Assembly: GCF_024519155.1 (NCBI RefSeq)
Contig: NZ_JANIFJ010000001.1
Span: 1-64,000, forward strand
Direction: 5' to 3'
From: Mangrovibrevibacter kandeliae
GTDB taxonomy: Bacteria > Pseudomonadota > Alphaproteobacteria > Rhizobiales > Rhizobiaceae
Length of the DNA stretch: 64,000 bases
How positions within the stretch are numbered: the stretch's first letter is position 1; the number at the start of each line of letters is the position of its first letter. Made by a program: the position numbers and the translations under genes. The notes under the pieces are model-generated. The model saw only the letters and a list, made by a program, of their open reading frames with translations. It did not search any database and had not been told where the DNA came from. Shown here in pieces: positions 26,944-35,822 of this stretch.

Positions 26944-27506
26944 TCGTAGGGCTCGGTCTTGAAGACGCTGACGCTCGACAGGAGATACGCGCCGTCCGCC
27001 GTATTGGCGATGTAGCGTCGGATGAGGTCGGTGAAGATCGGCCACTCGTAGTAGACCCGCAGGGCCGTGACCGCCTCGGCGCCGCCCGGCTCGAAGCCGA
27101 AACCGCCGGAGGCGAGCGTTCCGTCGCTGACCGGTGCAGCCGTCGGTATGTCGCCAAAGCTCGGGTAACTGCGCAGGTCGTATTTGATATCGTCGCAACT
27201 GAGCAGCAGCTTGGCATTGGCGCACAGCGCCGACTTGAACTTAGCCTCGTCACCGCTCCGGATCTCGCCGACCCGCACCAGACGCGACACACGCTGAACC
27301 GCATGGTCCAGGGTGAGCTCGGCAAGAAACGCCGCCGCCGTCTCAAGCGTCGCGAAGACGATCATCAGGAACGGGACGGCGAGGATCGCGAACTCGATCG
27401 CGGTGACGCCGGCGCGGTCCCGCCCGAAGCGGCGCATCCGACCGCTGGCGCGCGGCGGCACGCCCGCGCCGCGTCCTTGAGAGGGACTGTCGCGCAAGGG
27501 TCTCAT
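26940..27506 (-). CDS. TadE/TadF-like pilus assembly protein
   Basis: 188 residues. The motif RAGVTAIEFAILAVPFLMIVFATLE (about residues 31-55) is the TadE/TadF membrane anchor, with the conserved Glu at position +5 after Gly. A periplasmic domain with two Cys (SALCANAK and LSCDDI) follows and resembles the Pro/Tyr-rich TadE/F family. It starts on the TadG-like stop (ATGA) and ends on the TadE-like start, so all three proteins should be made together. An internal Met at residue 24 is an alternative start. Confidence 0.77.
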   Translation of the reverse strand: MRPLRDSPSQGRGAGVPPRASGRMRRFGRDRAGVTAIEFAILAVPFLMIVFATLETAAAFLAELTLDHAVQRVSRLVRVGEIRSGDEAKFKSALCANAKLLLSCDDIKYDLRSYPSFGDIPTAAPVSDGTLASGGFGFEPGGAEAVTALRVYYEWPIFTDLIRRYIANTADGAYLLSSVSVFKTEPYE

Positions 27507-28948
27507 TGCGCCAGGCGGACGCGCGAGATGTCGAAGGCGATCTTGTTGAAGGCGGAGTGCAGCGCCTCGCGGTCGGACGCATCGTAGTAATGCGCGCTGT
27601 CGGTGGCGCAGCCGTCGAGGAGGTTGTGTGCGGCAGCGTTGTCGACGAGGAAGGTCACCGTGTAGATCTCGATGCCCTTCGATTTGATGTAGCTGCAGAT
27701 CTGTGCCGTGTCGGCATTGGTCTGAGCCACGCGTGTGGCGGCCCCTGGCGCCTCGAGATCGATCTTGTCGTGGGTGCCGTCGGTGCCGTCGAACTGCATG
27801 GTGTTGTCGCCGTCCGTCATCAGAACGAGGATCTTGTGCGGATCCTTGTTCGCCGCATCGTACGCCTTGCCTTCGGAGAGAGGTTCGGACGGCGACAGGG
27901 CATTGAGGCCCCAGATCAGCCCGGCCGGAATGTAGGTGTCGGGTTTGTAGCCGCCGATGCTGATGATCATGCTGTCGACCGCATCGAGCAGCTTCGACTT
28001 GTCCTGGGTCAGCGGCACCAGCGGGTTCGGACACTGCTGGCCGGTGGCCACCATTGCCGGGTAGGGCGAATAGGGTGCCGAGTCGTTGAGGCGGTCGTTG
28101 CCCTGGATGCGCGAGCCGACGCAGCCGAACCACTTGACCGCCGGGATCTGGTGGCAGACCTCCTGCGGGGTGTCGTACTGGATGTATTCCACGTCCGTGC
28201 ATTGGCCGCCGCAGGTCGAGGGGGTAACGACGCCGTCGATCATCGTGGTGCAGCTGTAGGTCGGCGCGTTGGCGTGGCAGGCCTGCCTGCCGTCGATCAT
28301 CTCGCAGACCTCGCTGCTCGGACGCTCGCCGTCCGCCGGCAGGTTCAGCCAGGAGGCGCCGCGGTACTGCAGGCCGATATTGACGTAGTCCGCGTAGGGA
28401 ACGAGCGCGACCTTGACGTTGGAGGCTCCGTCGATGAGCACGGAACCAACGAGGTCCCTGGCCGAGTCCTTGAGAATGTCGAGCTTGCTCTGGCCGTTGA
28501 TCTGCTTGGACATGGACCAGGTGTTGTCGAGCACCAGCGCGACCTCGACGGACGCGTTCTGACGGACCGCCACCGCGTTCACGTCGACGTCGAGCGTCGG
28601 ATAATGGGCGAGCGACATGAAGGCGGTCGGCATGTCGCCGTGCAGGCCGATCTGCACCTGCTTGTCGGTGACGTCGAGGCTCGTCAGCGCGACGTTCCTG
28701 ACCGAATTGGCCGCTTCGTTCGCACCGACATACCGCGCCGCCATCGCCTGCAGCGCGCCGAGGTCGGTCTGGTTCGACGCCGCGAGGGCAAGCGCGGTGT
28801 CGTCGGCGAGATCCTGGAGGTGGGAGTGGGCCGTATACTGGCGCGCCAGATCGATCGCCGCACCGACCGAGAAGATCAGGGGCACCATCAGGATGCTGCT
28901 GATGATCGCGAAGTTGCCGCTTCGGCTTCTGATATATCGCCTGAGCAT
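27503..28948 (-). CDS. TadG-like pilus assembly protein with VWA domain
   Basis: 481 residues. N-terminus: RRYIRSRSGNFAIISSIL, then a hydrophobic helix and IDLARQY, which is the TadE/TadG-type leader of putative Flp pilus proteins. The sequence from about residue 140 is a von Willebrand factor A domain with the metal-ion-dependent adhesion site: VALVLDNTWSMS (DxTxS-like, here DNTWS) and LVLMTDGDN later. It contains several Cys pairs in the inserted region. The VWA domain suggests a surface or periplasmic adhesion/assembly role. First of the three-gene cluster. The ATG at 28948 has no strong Shine-Dalgarno. Confidence 0.85.
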   Translation of the reverse strand: MLRRYIRSRSGNFAIISSILMVPLIFSVGAAIDLARQYTAHSHLQDLADDTALALAASNQTDLGALQAMAARYVGANEAANSVRNVALTSLDVTDKQVQIGLHGDMPTAFMSLAHYPTLDVDVNAVAVRQNASVEVALVLDNTWSMSKQINGQSKLDILKDSARDLVGSVLIDGASNVKVALVPYADYVNIGLQYRGASWLNLPADGERPSSEVCEMIDGRQACHANAPTYSCTTMIDGVVTPSTCGGQCTDVEYIQYDTPQEVCHQIPAVKWFGCVGSRIQGNDRLNDSAPYSPYPAMVATGQQCPNPLVPLTQDKSKLLDAVDSMIISIGGYKPDTYIPAGLIWGLNALSPSEPLSEGKAYDAANKDPHKILVLMTDGDNTMQFDGTDGTHDKIDLEAPGAATRVAQTNADTAQICSYIKSKGIEIYTVTFLVDNAAAHNLLDGCATDSAHYYDASDREALHSAFNKIAFDISRVRLAQ

Positions 28949-29384
28949 CAACCAACCCGCCCACGTCTGTGCTCTCTGGTCATAAAGGGGCACGGTTAAT
29001 TCGCTGTGATGTTCGCAAGGCTGCATGAAGCATGTGCAGCTTTGGTAAATGTCTTCTTGCCACGAAGGAGCGGCAAGAGGATGCCGGGACGATCTGAGGT
29101 TGTAGGCTTTCCGAGAAGGCTCGCCGCCGGCGAGAAGTCGGCGACTTGCCGGGCTTGTCCTTGCAGTTGCTGCGCGGCCGGGTGTGTGTCGCAAATATTT
29201 TGCGTTGCGGTCGAGGGCTCTGCAAAGCCGGCTCCTGCGGATCACACGTTAAAGCTTGATTCAGATCCGTTAAGGTTGGGCAAGGTGCGGTTCAGATCCG
29301 CCCGCTTATCTGCCAGGCGAATGATATGCCGGCCTTTGCTTCGCGACCGACGTCGGCGAGCTGCGGCTTGCCGTGGGAGACGTC
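28949..29384. other. Intergenic region between divergent Tad and flagellin-like genes
   Basis: 436 bases without a convincing gene. It presumably carries both divergent promoters. A direct repeat ttcagatccg occurs at 29260-29269 and 29291-29300, upstream of the flagellin-like gene, and a weak hairpin (tcttgcc/ggcaaga, 29055-29078) lies nearer the tadG side. I do not find a sigma-28 or sigma-54 consensus that would mark a flagellar promoter. Confidence 0.5.
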
Positions 29385-32300
29385 ATGAACACGGCCGTGC
29401 CGTCCGTCAGCGCGAGAGCCGCACTCCAGCTGCTTCAACACTCGCGCACAAGCGCCGCCGCCGCCCGCCATCGTCTGACGACCGGTCTGAAGGTCGAGCG
29501 ACCGGCCGATGGCGTGAGGAGCTGGTCGAGCGCCCTCGGCCTTCGGTCGAAAGCGGAGTATTTCGGCTATCTGCAGGATCGGTTCGATGCGACCACGGCG
29601 CTGATCGTCTCCGCGCAGGCGCAACTCGGCCCGGTGCAGAAGGTCCTTGGCGAGATCGGGGCGCAGCTGACGGCCGCGCAGGCTCCAGGCGCCGACCTCG
29701 CTGCTGTTCAGTCGAGCCTTGACACCTTGCGCGACAGGCTGCGGATGCTGTCGAGCGGCGCGGTCCACCTCGGCAACAATCTCCTGCGCACCGACAGCGA
29801 CGCCAGCGGCTACGCATCCCGTGAGTTCTGGCCCTTCAGCGATGTCGGCGGGTCGACGCCCGAAATCGCGCCGGTCGGCATCGACCGGTCCCAGATCGCG
29901 CTCTACGACAGCGGCAGCGCAGCGAGCGGCCTCCTGCAGCGCGGCCTCGACCTGTCGGGGCTGAACGGCCTGATCGATCCGGCGCCGAGCCTCGATTTCC
30001 TCTCTGGCGTGCCGAGCGAGACGACGCCCAACAGCGGCGTCGGCCCCTCGCTCGCCGGGCTCGGCGGTACGGCGAGCGCGGCGGCGGGCCTCGACGCCGT
30101 CGTGCCCTCCACCGCCGGCCTCTCCGGCACGCCTTCGGTGAGCGGCGCCATCGACCGGCAGCCGCCGTCGACGGCGGGTCTCTCCGGTTCGGCGAGCGCC
30201 GTGGCCGGGGCCGCGGCGACGCCCGCCACGGCCGTCGTCGGCACGGCGAACGGCCTCGGCTATCTGTCCGGCGACACCGCGCAGATGCAGACGACCTACA
30301 ACGGCGTCAGCCGCACCCTCAACGTCTACATGCGCAACGTCAGCAGCGCGGCGACGCTGCAGAGCGAACTGCAGCGGGCCCTCGACACCGCCTATGGCAA
30401 CGGCCAGCTGACCGCCAGGGTCGCGGCCGACAACACGATCAGCATCTCGAGCGTCTCGACCGGAGCCGCGCAGAGCCTCAGCGTCACCGGCGTGACGATG
30501 CTGGACGGCGACGACAAGACCACATCGACCCTCAATCTCTCGACCCAATACTCCTGGAACTCATCGCCGAACGCCACCATCGGCGGCAGGGGGGTCACAG
30601 CCCAGATCTCGCGCAGCCCGGATCTCAGCCAGATCGATCAGAGCGACCGGTTGCAGCTGCGCATCGCCGGCCGCGACGCCTCCAACCGCATCGAACTGGT
30701 CGACGTCACCGTCCTGCTGACGGGGGTCACCAACGAGGCCAGCCTTGCCTCGGCGATCAACGGCGCCATCGCGTCGGCCGGCTACGGCGGCTCCTATGGT
30801 GCGGGGCTCGAGGACGGCACGAACCACGTCCTCGTCTACACCAAGGTCGCCAACGGCGACATCGCCGTCATCAGCGTGGCTGCCTCGAACGGCAACGGCG
30901 TCGTCGCGGCCAATCCGGGCTTTGCCACAGGGTCGGCCACCGGCAATGCCGCAGTCGCCGCGAGCGTGACCACCGGCTCGGGATTCGGCGGGCCGATCAC
31001 GATCGAGGACGGCGCCGCGATCGGGTTCAACCTCCTCATCGACGGCAGCGCGACGGCAATCCGCATCGACAGGGACACCGTCGACGACGCGCTGGCGGGC
31101 CGAGGGGGCTATACGCCGGGAAGTGGCGTCATCGCCTCGACCGCCGCCTATGCGCTGGTCGTCCAGCAGGCGCTGTCGGACGCCAATGTGCGCAACGTGT
31201 CCGTGGTCGCGAGCGGCAACCGCCTGGTCTTCACCAAGACAGGCTGGAACGCGACCAGCGGGACCCTCGGCCTCGGCGGCGTCACCGCCACCGCCACCGA
31301 CGTCGCCGCCTCGGTGACAACCGGCTCGAACTTTTCCGGCCCGATCACCATCGCACCGAATGCCGAGCTCGATTTCGACGTCACCGTCGACGGCGCCACG
31401 ACGCGCGTTGCGCTGACCCACGACCTCGTCCAGTCGGTCCTCGGCACCGACGGCGTCATCTCCTCCGCCGGCCGGCTCGCTCAAGTGGTGAATGCCGGGC
31501 TCGTCGCGGCGGGCGTCACCGGCGTCACGGCGGCGGCGAGCGGGCAGCGGATCACCCTCACCCGCACGGTGGCCGGCACAGGCAGCGTCGGCTTCGGCAA
31601 CGTCTCGACGAATGCCGTGGCGACCCGGGCGGTCACGACGGCAGGCAGTGCCTTTTCCGGCCCTATGACGATCGAGGACGGCGCCTCCCTGACCTTCGAC
31701 CTTGGGCTCGACGGCGGGGCCGCCAAGGCCGTCACGATCGACAAATCGGTGATCGACGCGGCCTTGGCCGGACGAAGCGGCTACGTCGCCGGCAGCGGTC
31801 GGATCGCCGACGCGGCGAGCTATGCGGCCGTGGTGCAGGAGGCGCTGGCGCAGGCCGGCATCGCGGGCGTGACCGTCGGCCAGAGCGGCGGCCGCCTCAC
31901 CTTCACGCGGGATGCGGCGGGCGCGGGCAGCATCGCGCTGACCAACGTGACCGCCCATGCCGGCGCCGCCTCGCGCGTCTTCCTGACGGGCGCCGATTTC
32001 ACCGCTCCGATCGCCGTCGAGGGCCACGCGACGATCGCCTTCGACGTCGCGGCGAACGGAGGCGCGACCAAGCATGTGGTGATCGACGAGGCGACGGTGG
32101 ACGCAGCGCTCGCCGGCGAGGACGGCTACGTCGCCGGCAGCGGCCGGATCGAGACCGCCGCGCAACTCGCCAAGGTCTTCGACCGGGCGCTCGCCGATGC
32201 CGGTGTCACCGGCGTCAGCACCGCCTACCGGGGCAAGCGGCTCGCGATCGTCGTGGCCGGCGGCGGAACGCCGGCGGTCAGCAACCTGTCTTCCGGCACC

Positions 32301-32726
32301 ATCCGGTTCACCGGCAGCGATCTCTCGCTCGATCAGATCGACCTCACCGGGACCTTCTTCACCGATCTCGACGGGGGCGAGCGCAACCTGTTCCTCGACG
32401 CCCTGTCGGCCGGCGTGCGACAGCGACTTGCCGACGTCATGACGGCGGGCCGGCTGCTGACGGCCGCGCAGGCGCGCATCGACGACCAGACCGACTTTCT
32501 TGCCGGCCTCCAGGCGATGCTGAGCGGCGCGGCCGACAGGCTGACGATGGCCGATCTCAACGCCGAGCAGGCGCGCGTGACGGCGCTGCAGGCCAAGCAG
32601 CAGCTGGCGCTCAACGCGCTTCAGATCCTGAACGCCACCAATGCCAATGTGCTGAAGCTCTTCGAGCCATCGGTCGTCACGCCGAAGGACGCCGCCGGCC
32701 CGTCGAACGGGACGGAGCCGGACTAA
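29385..32726 (+). CDS. Giant flagellin-like protein with internal repeats
   Basis: 1113 residues. Residues about 5-100 look like the N-terminal D0/D1 helices of alphaproteobacterial flagellin/FlgL: SVSARAALQLLQHS, then RLTTGLKVERPADG, SALGLRSKAEYFGYLQDR and a helix in the SAQAQLGPVQ region. Residues about 1010-1105 resemble the C-terminal D0/D1 helices, ending QQLALNALQILNATNANVLKLF. Between them lie three 20-residue PSTAGLSG-type repeats (221-280), two hook-IN-like segments (about 290-500) and four ~110-residue beta-rich repeats (524-972). Ordinary flagellins of this class have about 270-500 residues. No flagellar gene is nearby; a divergent tadG/E/F-like cluster is. The start ATG has GGGAGA upstream; GTG at 29373 is an alternative. 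Function is inferred only. Confidence 0.8.
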   Translation: MNTAVPSVSARAALQLLQHSRTSAAAARHRLTTGLKVERPADGVRSWSSALGLRSKAEYFGYLQDRFDATTALIVSAQAQLGPVQKVLGEIGAQLTAAQAPGADLAAVQSSLDTLRDRLRMLSSGAVHLGNNLLRTDSDASGYASREFWPFSDVGGSTPEIAPVGIDRSQIALYDSGSAASGLLQRGLDLSGLNGLIDPAPSLDFLSGVPSETTPNSGVGPSLAGLGGTASAAAGLDAVVPSTAGLSGTPSVSGAIDRQPPSTAGLSGSASAVAGAAATPATAVVGTANGLGYLSGDTAQMQTTYNGVSRTLNVYMRNVSSAATLQSELQRALDTAYGNGQLTARVAADNTISISSVSTGAAQSLSVTGVTMLDGDDKTTSTLNLSTQYSWNSSPNATIGGRGVTAQISRSPDLSQIDQSDRLQLRIAGRDASNRIELVDVTVLLTGVTNEASLASAINGAIASAGYGGSYGAGLEDGTNHVLVYTKVANGDIAVISVAASNGNGVVAANPGFATGSATGNAAVAASVTTGSGFGGPITIEDGAAIGFNLLIDGSATAIRIDRDTVDDALAGRGGYTPGSGVIASTAAYALVVQQALSDANVRNVSVVASGNRLVFTKTGWNATSGTLGLGGVTATATDVAASVTTGSNFSGPITIAPNAELDFDVTVDGATTRVALTHDLVQSVLGTDGVISSAGRLAQVVNAGLVAAGVTGVTAAASGQRITLTRTVAGTGSVGFGNVSTNAVATRAVTTAGSAFSGPMTIEDGASLTFDLGLDGGAAKAVTIDKSVIDAALAGRSGYVAGSGRIADAASYAAVVQEALAQAGIAGVTVGQSGGRLTFTRDAAGAGSIALTNVTAHAGAASRVFLTGADFTAPIAVEGHATIAFDVAANGGATKHVVIDEATVDAALAGEDGYVAGSGRIETAAQLAKVFDRALADAGVTGVSTAYRGKRLAIVVAGGGTPAVSNLSSGTIRFTGSDLSLDQIDLTGTFFTDLDGGERNLFLDALSAGVRQRLADVMTAGRLLTAAQARIDDQTDFLAGLQAMLSGAADRLTMADLNAEQARVTALQAKQQLALNALQILNATNANVLKLFEPSVVTPKDAAGPSNGTEPD
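30045..30224 (+). repeat. Three tandem 20-residue repeats in the flagellin-like gene
   Basis: Residues 221-280 fall into three tandem 20-residue units beginning PSLAGLGG, PSTAGLSG and PSTAGLSG. The DNA is not identical between units, so this is an old protein-level repeat rather than a recent slippage tract. It probably forms a flexible or extended linker between the N-terminal helices and the repeat domains. Confidence 0.75.
30954..32301 (+). repeat. Four tandem ~110-residue domain repeats in the flagellin-like gene
   Basis: Repeats cover about residues 524-639, 640-746, 747-861 and 862-972. Each begins with a TTGS-F-GPITIEDGA-like strand, then F(D/N)(L/V)-DG, a helix with A(L)AG-GY(V/T)-GSG, an ALxxAGV-V segment and a final LTFT strand. 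The second copy is the most diverged and lacks the GGY motif. The pattern resembles flagellin IN-motif domains. Repeat number could vary by recombination, though the copies differ at the DNA level. Confidence 0.75.
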
Positions 32727-32747
32727 GGCCGCAAGCCGAGGCGTTCG

Positions 32748-33947
32748 TCACTCGACCGATCTTGCGGCGCGCCAGAGGAGCGCGATCAGCCCGAGATTGA
32801 CGAGAGCGAGGACGATCTGGACGGCGAAGATGCCGGCGGCTCCGAGGCTGCCGACGATCACGCCACCGAGCGCCGGCGTCGCCGCCGACGCAAGGAAGGA
32901 CGGCAGCGCCAGCCGCCCCATGACGGGCGGATAGAGGTCGGGACCGAACAGCGCGAGCGGCAGGGTGCCGCGGGCGATCGACCAGATGCCGTTGCCGGCA
33001 CCGAAGAGGACGAGCGCGACCGCCGCCACGAAGGGACCGGCCGCCAGCAGCGACACGCCGCAGGCGACGAGCGCGGACGCGGCGGCGAGCGTCCAGATCG
33101 GGTGGTAGCGCGTGCCGAAGGAGAGCTCGATGATCCGTGCACCGACCTGAGCCGGACCGATCAGCGTGCCGAAGCTGACGGCGAGCGCGTGCGACACGCC
33201 CCGCGCCTCGAGCAGGGCGATCAGGTAGACCGACATCAGCGAGGCGACGACGCCGCCGATCGGCACGATGAGCGACATCAGCAGGAAGGCGCGGCGCAGC
33301 GGCCCGGTGAAGCGCCTGTCCGGCAGGGGCTTCGCTCGTTGACCGGCAGCGCCCCCCGGCCTTGCCTGGCGCGGCAGCGCGAAAAGGATCAGCGGCAGCG
33401 CGACGAGCAGCTGGATGACGGCATAGGCGATGCAGGCGCCGCGCCAGCCGAGATGGGCGGCAAGCAGCGAACTGAGCGGCCAGCAGACGGTGCTGGCAAA
33501 GCCGCCGAAGAGGGTCAGCCGGCCGATGGCGGGACGGCTCTCGGCGCCGTAGATGCCGCCGAGGGTGGAGAAGGCGGCGTCGTAGAGGCTCGCGCTCATG
33601 CCGCAGCCGAGGAGCAGCCAGGCGAGATAGAAGAGCGGCAGGGTCGGGGCGAGGGCCAGCGCGACGAGACCCGCCGCCAGGCCGAGTGCGCCCGCCGCCA
33701 TCACCGGGCGCCCGCCATGCCGCTTGATCCGGGCGCCGACCGCCGGGGCGAGGAGGCCGGAGGCGAGGAGTCCGACGGAGAGGCCACCGACGACCCAGGC
33801 GAGCGGCCAACCGGTGTCGTCCGCGATCGAGGCGGACAGGACCGCCGGCAGGTAGTAGCTGGAGCCCCAGGCGAAGATCTGGACGATCCCGAGCCCCGGC
33901 ATCAGGCCGCGCGGCGCCGGCCGTTGCGGCGCGCCGATCGTGCTCAC
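32748..33947 (-). CDS. MFS transporter of the arsenic operon
   Basis: 399 residues, about twelve membrane helices, with the MFS loop-2/3 region ([19 protein letters not shown]) early. A helix with [23 protein letters not shown] opens the protein, typical of a subfamily found in many proteobacteria. The GTG start overlaps the arsH stop (GTGA), so it is translated as the last gene of the arsR-aqpS-arsC-arsH operon. This position suggests export of arsenite, an organoarsenical or a related compound, but the sequence alone does not prove the substrate. Confidence 0.83.
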   Translation of the reverse strand: MSTIGAPQRPAPRGLMPGLGIVQIFAWGSSYYLPAVLSASIADDTGWPLAWVVGGLSVGLLASGLLAPAVGARIKRHGGRPVMAAGALGLAAGLVALALAPTLPLFYLAWLLLGCGMSASLYDAAFSTLGGIYGAESRPAIGRLTLFGGFASTVCWPLSSLLAAHLGWRGACIAYAVIQLLVALPLILFALPRQARPGGAAGQRAKPLPDRRFTGPLRRAFLLMSLIVPIGGVVASLMSVYLIALLEARGVSHALAVSFGTLIGPAQVGARIIELSFGTRYHPIWTLAAASALVACGVSLLAAGPFVAAVALVLFGAGNGIWSIARGTLPLALFGPDLYPPVMGRLALPSFLASAATPALGGVIVGSLGAAGIFAVQIVLALVNLGLIALLWRAARSVE

Positions 33948-34687
33948 GATGCGTCCTGGGAGACCCGTCGGGCGAGCGCCTCGGCGCTTTCGACCCGCTC
34001 GGAATAGCGGTCGGTCAGGTAGGCCGAGCGGCCGCGCACCAGGTGCGTGAACTTCACCAGTTCCTCGCACACGTCGACGATGCGCGCGTAATAGGACGAG
34101 CGCCGCATCCGGCCGGCTTCGTCGAACTCGTTGAAGGCCTTCGCGACGGAGGATTGGTTCGGGATCGTGACCATCCGCATCCAGCGGCCGAGGACGCGCA
34201 TCTGGTTCAGCGCATTGAAGCTCTGCGAGCCGCCGGAGACCTCGATCAGCGCCAGCGTCTTGCCCTGGGTCGGGCGGATGCCGCCGAGCGCAAGCGGCAG
34301 CCAGTCGATCTGCGCCTTCATCACCGCGGTCATCGCCCCGTGCCGCTCGGGCGACGACCAGACCATGCCCTCGGCCCAGGTCGCGAGATCGCGAAGCTCG
34401 GCAACCTTCGGGTGATCGGCCGGCGCGCCGTCCGGCAGCGGCAGGCCATGCGGATCGAAGAAGCGCGTCTCGCAGCCGAAGCGGCGGAGCAAGCGGCCGG
34501 CCTCCTCGGCGGCGAGGCGCGAGTAGGAGCGCGCCCTCAGCGAGCCGTAGAGCAGCAGGATGCGCGGCGGATGCTGGGGCGCGTCGGTGCCGGCAAGCTT
34601 CGACGCGTCAATCGCGTGCAACTGTGCGGGATCGGCCGCCGGCAGGTCCTCTTCGGCCGGTGGCGCGGCCGGTCTTTCATCCATCAT
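33944..34687 (-). CDS. arsH: ArsH, NADPH-dependent FMN-binding organoarsenical oxidase/reductase
   Basis: 247 residues. The flavodoxin-like FMN site [13 protein letters not shown] is near residue 45, and [22 protein letters not shown], highly conserved in ArsH, follows. [20 protein letters not shown] is another family segment. ArsH oxidises trivalent methylated or aromatic arsenicals and can reduce oxidants using NADPH. The ATG overlaps the arsC stop (ATGA), with the MFS gene overlapping at the other end. Confidence 0.95.
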   Translation of the reverse strand: MMDERPAAPPAEEDLPAADPAQLHAIDASKLAGTDAPQHPPRILLLYGSLRARSYSRLAAEEAGRLLRRFGCETRFFDPHGLPLPDGAPADHPKVAELRDLATWAEGMVWSSPERHGAMTAVMKAQIDWLPLALGGIRPTQGKTLALIEVSGGSQSFNALNQMRVLGRWMRMVTIPNQSSVAKAFNEFDEAGRMRRSSYYARIVDVCEELVKFTHLVRGRSAYLTDRYSERVESAEALARRVSQDAS

Positions 34688-35091
34688 GGCCGGCTCGGGC
34701 TCACCATCTGCCCGTCCTCCTTCGTGAAGGCGGCGACGGGCGCGTCGAGGAGGTCGAGCACGGCCTCGGAGGGACGGCACAGCCGCACGCCCTTGTCGGT
34801 GACGACGATCGGCCGGTTGATCAGGATCGGGTGAGCCGTCATCGCGTCGAGCAGCTGGTCGTCGGTCAGCGCCGGATCGTCGAGGCCGAGCTCCTCATAG
34901 GGCGTGCCCTTGCGGCGCAGCAGGGCGCGCGGTGCCATGCCCATGCGGGCTAGAAGCCCGACAAGCGTCTCGCGGCTCGGCGGCGTCTTCAGATACTCGA
35001 TCACATCAGGCTTCTCGCCGGAGGCGCGGATCATCGCCAGCGTGTTGCGGGAGGTGCCGCAGGCGGGGTTGTGATAGATCGTGACGGGCAT
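34684..35091 (-). CDS. arsC: Arsenate reductase, glutaredoxin-coupled
   Basis: 135 residues. Catalytic Cys in [10 protein letters not shown] (Cys11) is followed by Arg residues in [14 protein letters not shown] and [19 protein letters not shown], matching the R60/R94/R107 positions of the plasmid R773 ArsC family. It reduces arsenate to arsenite with glutathione and glutaredoxin. The gene lies 14 bases after aqpS; its stop overlaps the arsH start. Confidence 0.94.
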   Translation of the reverse strand: MPVTIYHNPACGTSRNTLAMIRASGEKPDVIEYLKTPPSRETLVGLLARMGMAPRALLRRKGTPYEELGLDDPALTDDQLLDAMTAHPILINRPIVVTDKGVRLCRPSEAVLDLLDAPVAAFTKEDGQMVSPSRP

Positions 35092-35105
35092 TCTTCTGCC
35101 TTTTT

Positions 35106-35822
35106 TCAAGCCGTGGACGTGTCTGCCGCCGGCGCTGGCAGCGCCTGGCGCAGGCCGCTGCGATCGGGTGCGAGCAGCCAGCCGAAGAGCGTCGCAGCGG
35201 CTGTCGCGCCGGCGAGCTCGGCCAGGACGAAGCCGGGCACGTCGGCGGGGCGGATGCCCGAGAAGGTGTCCGTCAACGAGCGGGCCAGCGCGACCGCCGG
35301 GTTGGCGAAGGACGTCGAGGCCGTCCACCAGTAGGCGGCGGTGATGTAGAGGCCGACCAGCCAGGGAATCGCCACCGGGTTGAAACGGATGCCGCCGAGG
35401 ATGACGGCGAGAAGGCCGAACGTCGCCACCGCCTCCGCCAGCCACTGCGCGCCGCCGGTGCGGATCGTCGTGGAAAGCTGGACGAGCGACAGCTCGAACA
35501 TGGCGTGCGCGAGCAGCGTGCCGGCCACGCCGCCGACGACCTGCGCGCCGAGATAGGCGCCGGCCATCCGAGCCGAGATCGAGCCGCGGCCGAGAACGAC
35601 GAGGGTCACCGCCGGATTGAAATGGGCGCCCGAGATCGGGCCGAACACGGTGATCAGGCAGACGACGATTGCGCCGGTCGCCAGCGCATTGCCGAGCAGC
35701 GCGATCGCCCCGTCGGCAGTCAGCCGGTCGGCCATGATGCCGGAGCCGACGACAGCCGCCACGAGGAGGGCGGTGCCGAGAAATTCGGCGGCGACGCGTC
35801 GGGCGGGGGAGAAGGCGCTCAT
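35106..35822 (-). CDS. aqpS: Aquaglyceroporin of the arsenic operon (AqpS)
   Basis: 238 residues with six membrane helices and two half-helices carrying the aquaporin motifs HFNPAVT (first NPA) and SFANPAVALAR (second NPA with its Arg). In Sinorhizobium meliloti AqpS replaces ArsB and lets arsenite, made inside by ArsC, leave down its gradient. The gene order arsR-aqpS-arsC-arsH is the same here. The start overlaps the arsR stop (ATGA). Confidence 0.93.
   Translation of the reverse strand: MSAFSPARRVAAEFLGTALLVAAVVGSGIMADRLTADGAIALLGNALATGAIVVCLITVFGPISGAHFNPAVTLVVLGRGSISARMAGAYLGAQVVGGVAGTLLAHAMFELSLVQLSTTIRTGGAQWLAEAVATFGLLAVILGGIRFNPVAIPWLVGLYITAAYWWTASTSFANPAVALARSLTDTFSGIRPADVPGFVLAELAGATAAATLFGWLLAPDRSGLRQALPAPAADTSTA

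Noticed and set aside
29055-29078. 7-bp hairpin in the tadG/flagellin-like intergenic region
   Set aside because: Short stem with a 10-base loop; likely by chance in GC-rich DNA.
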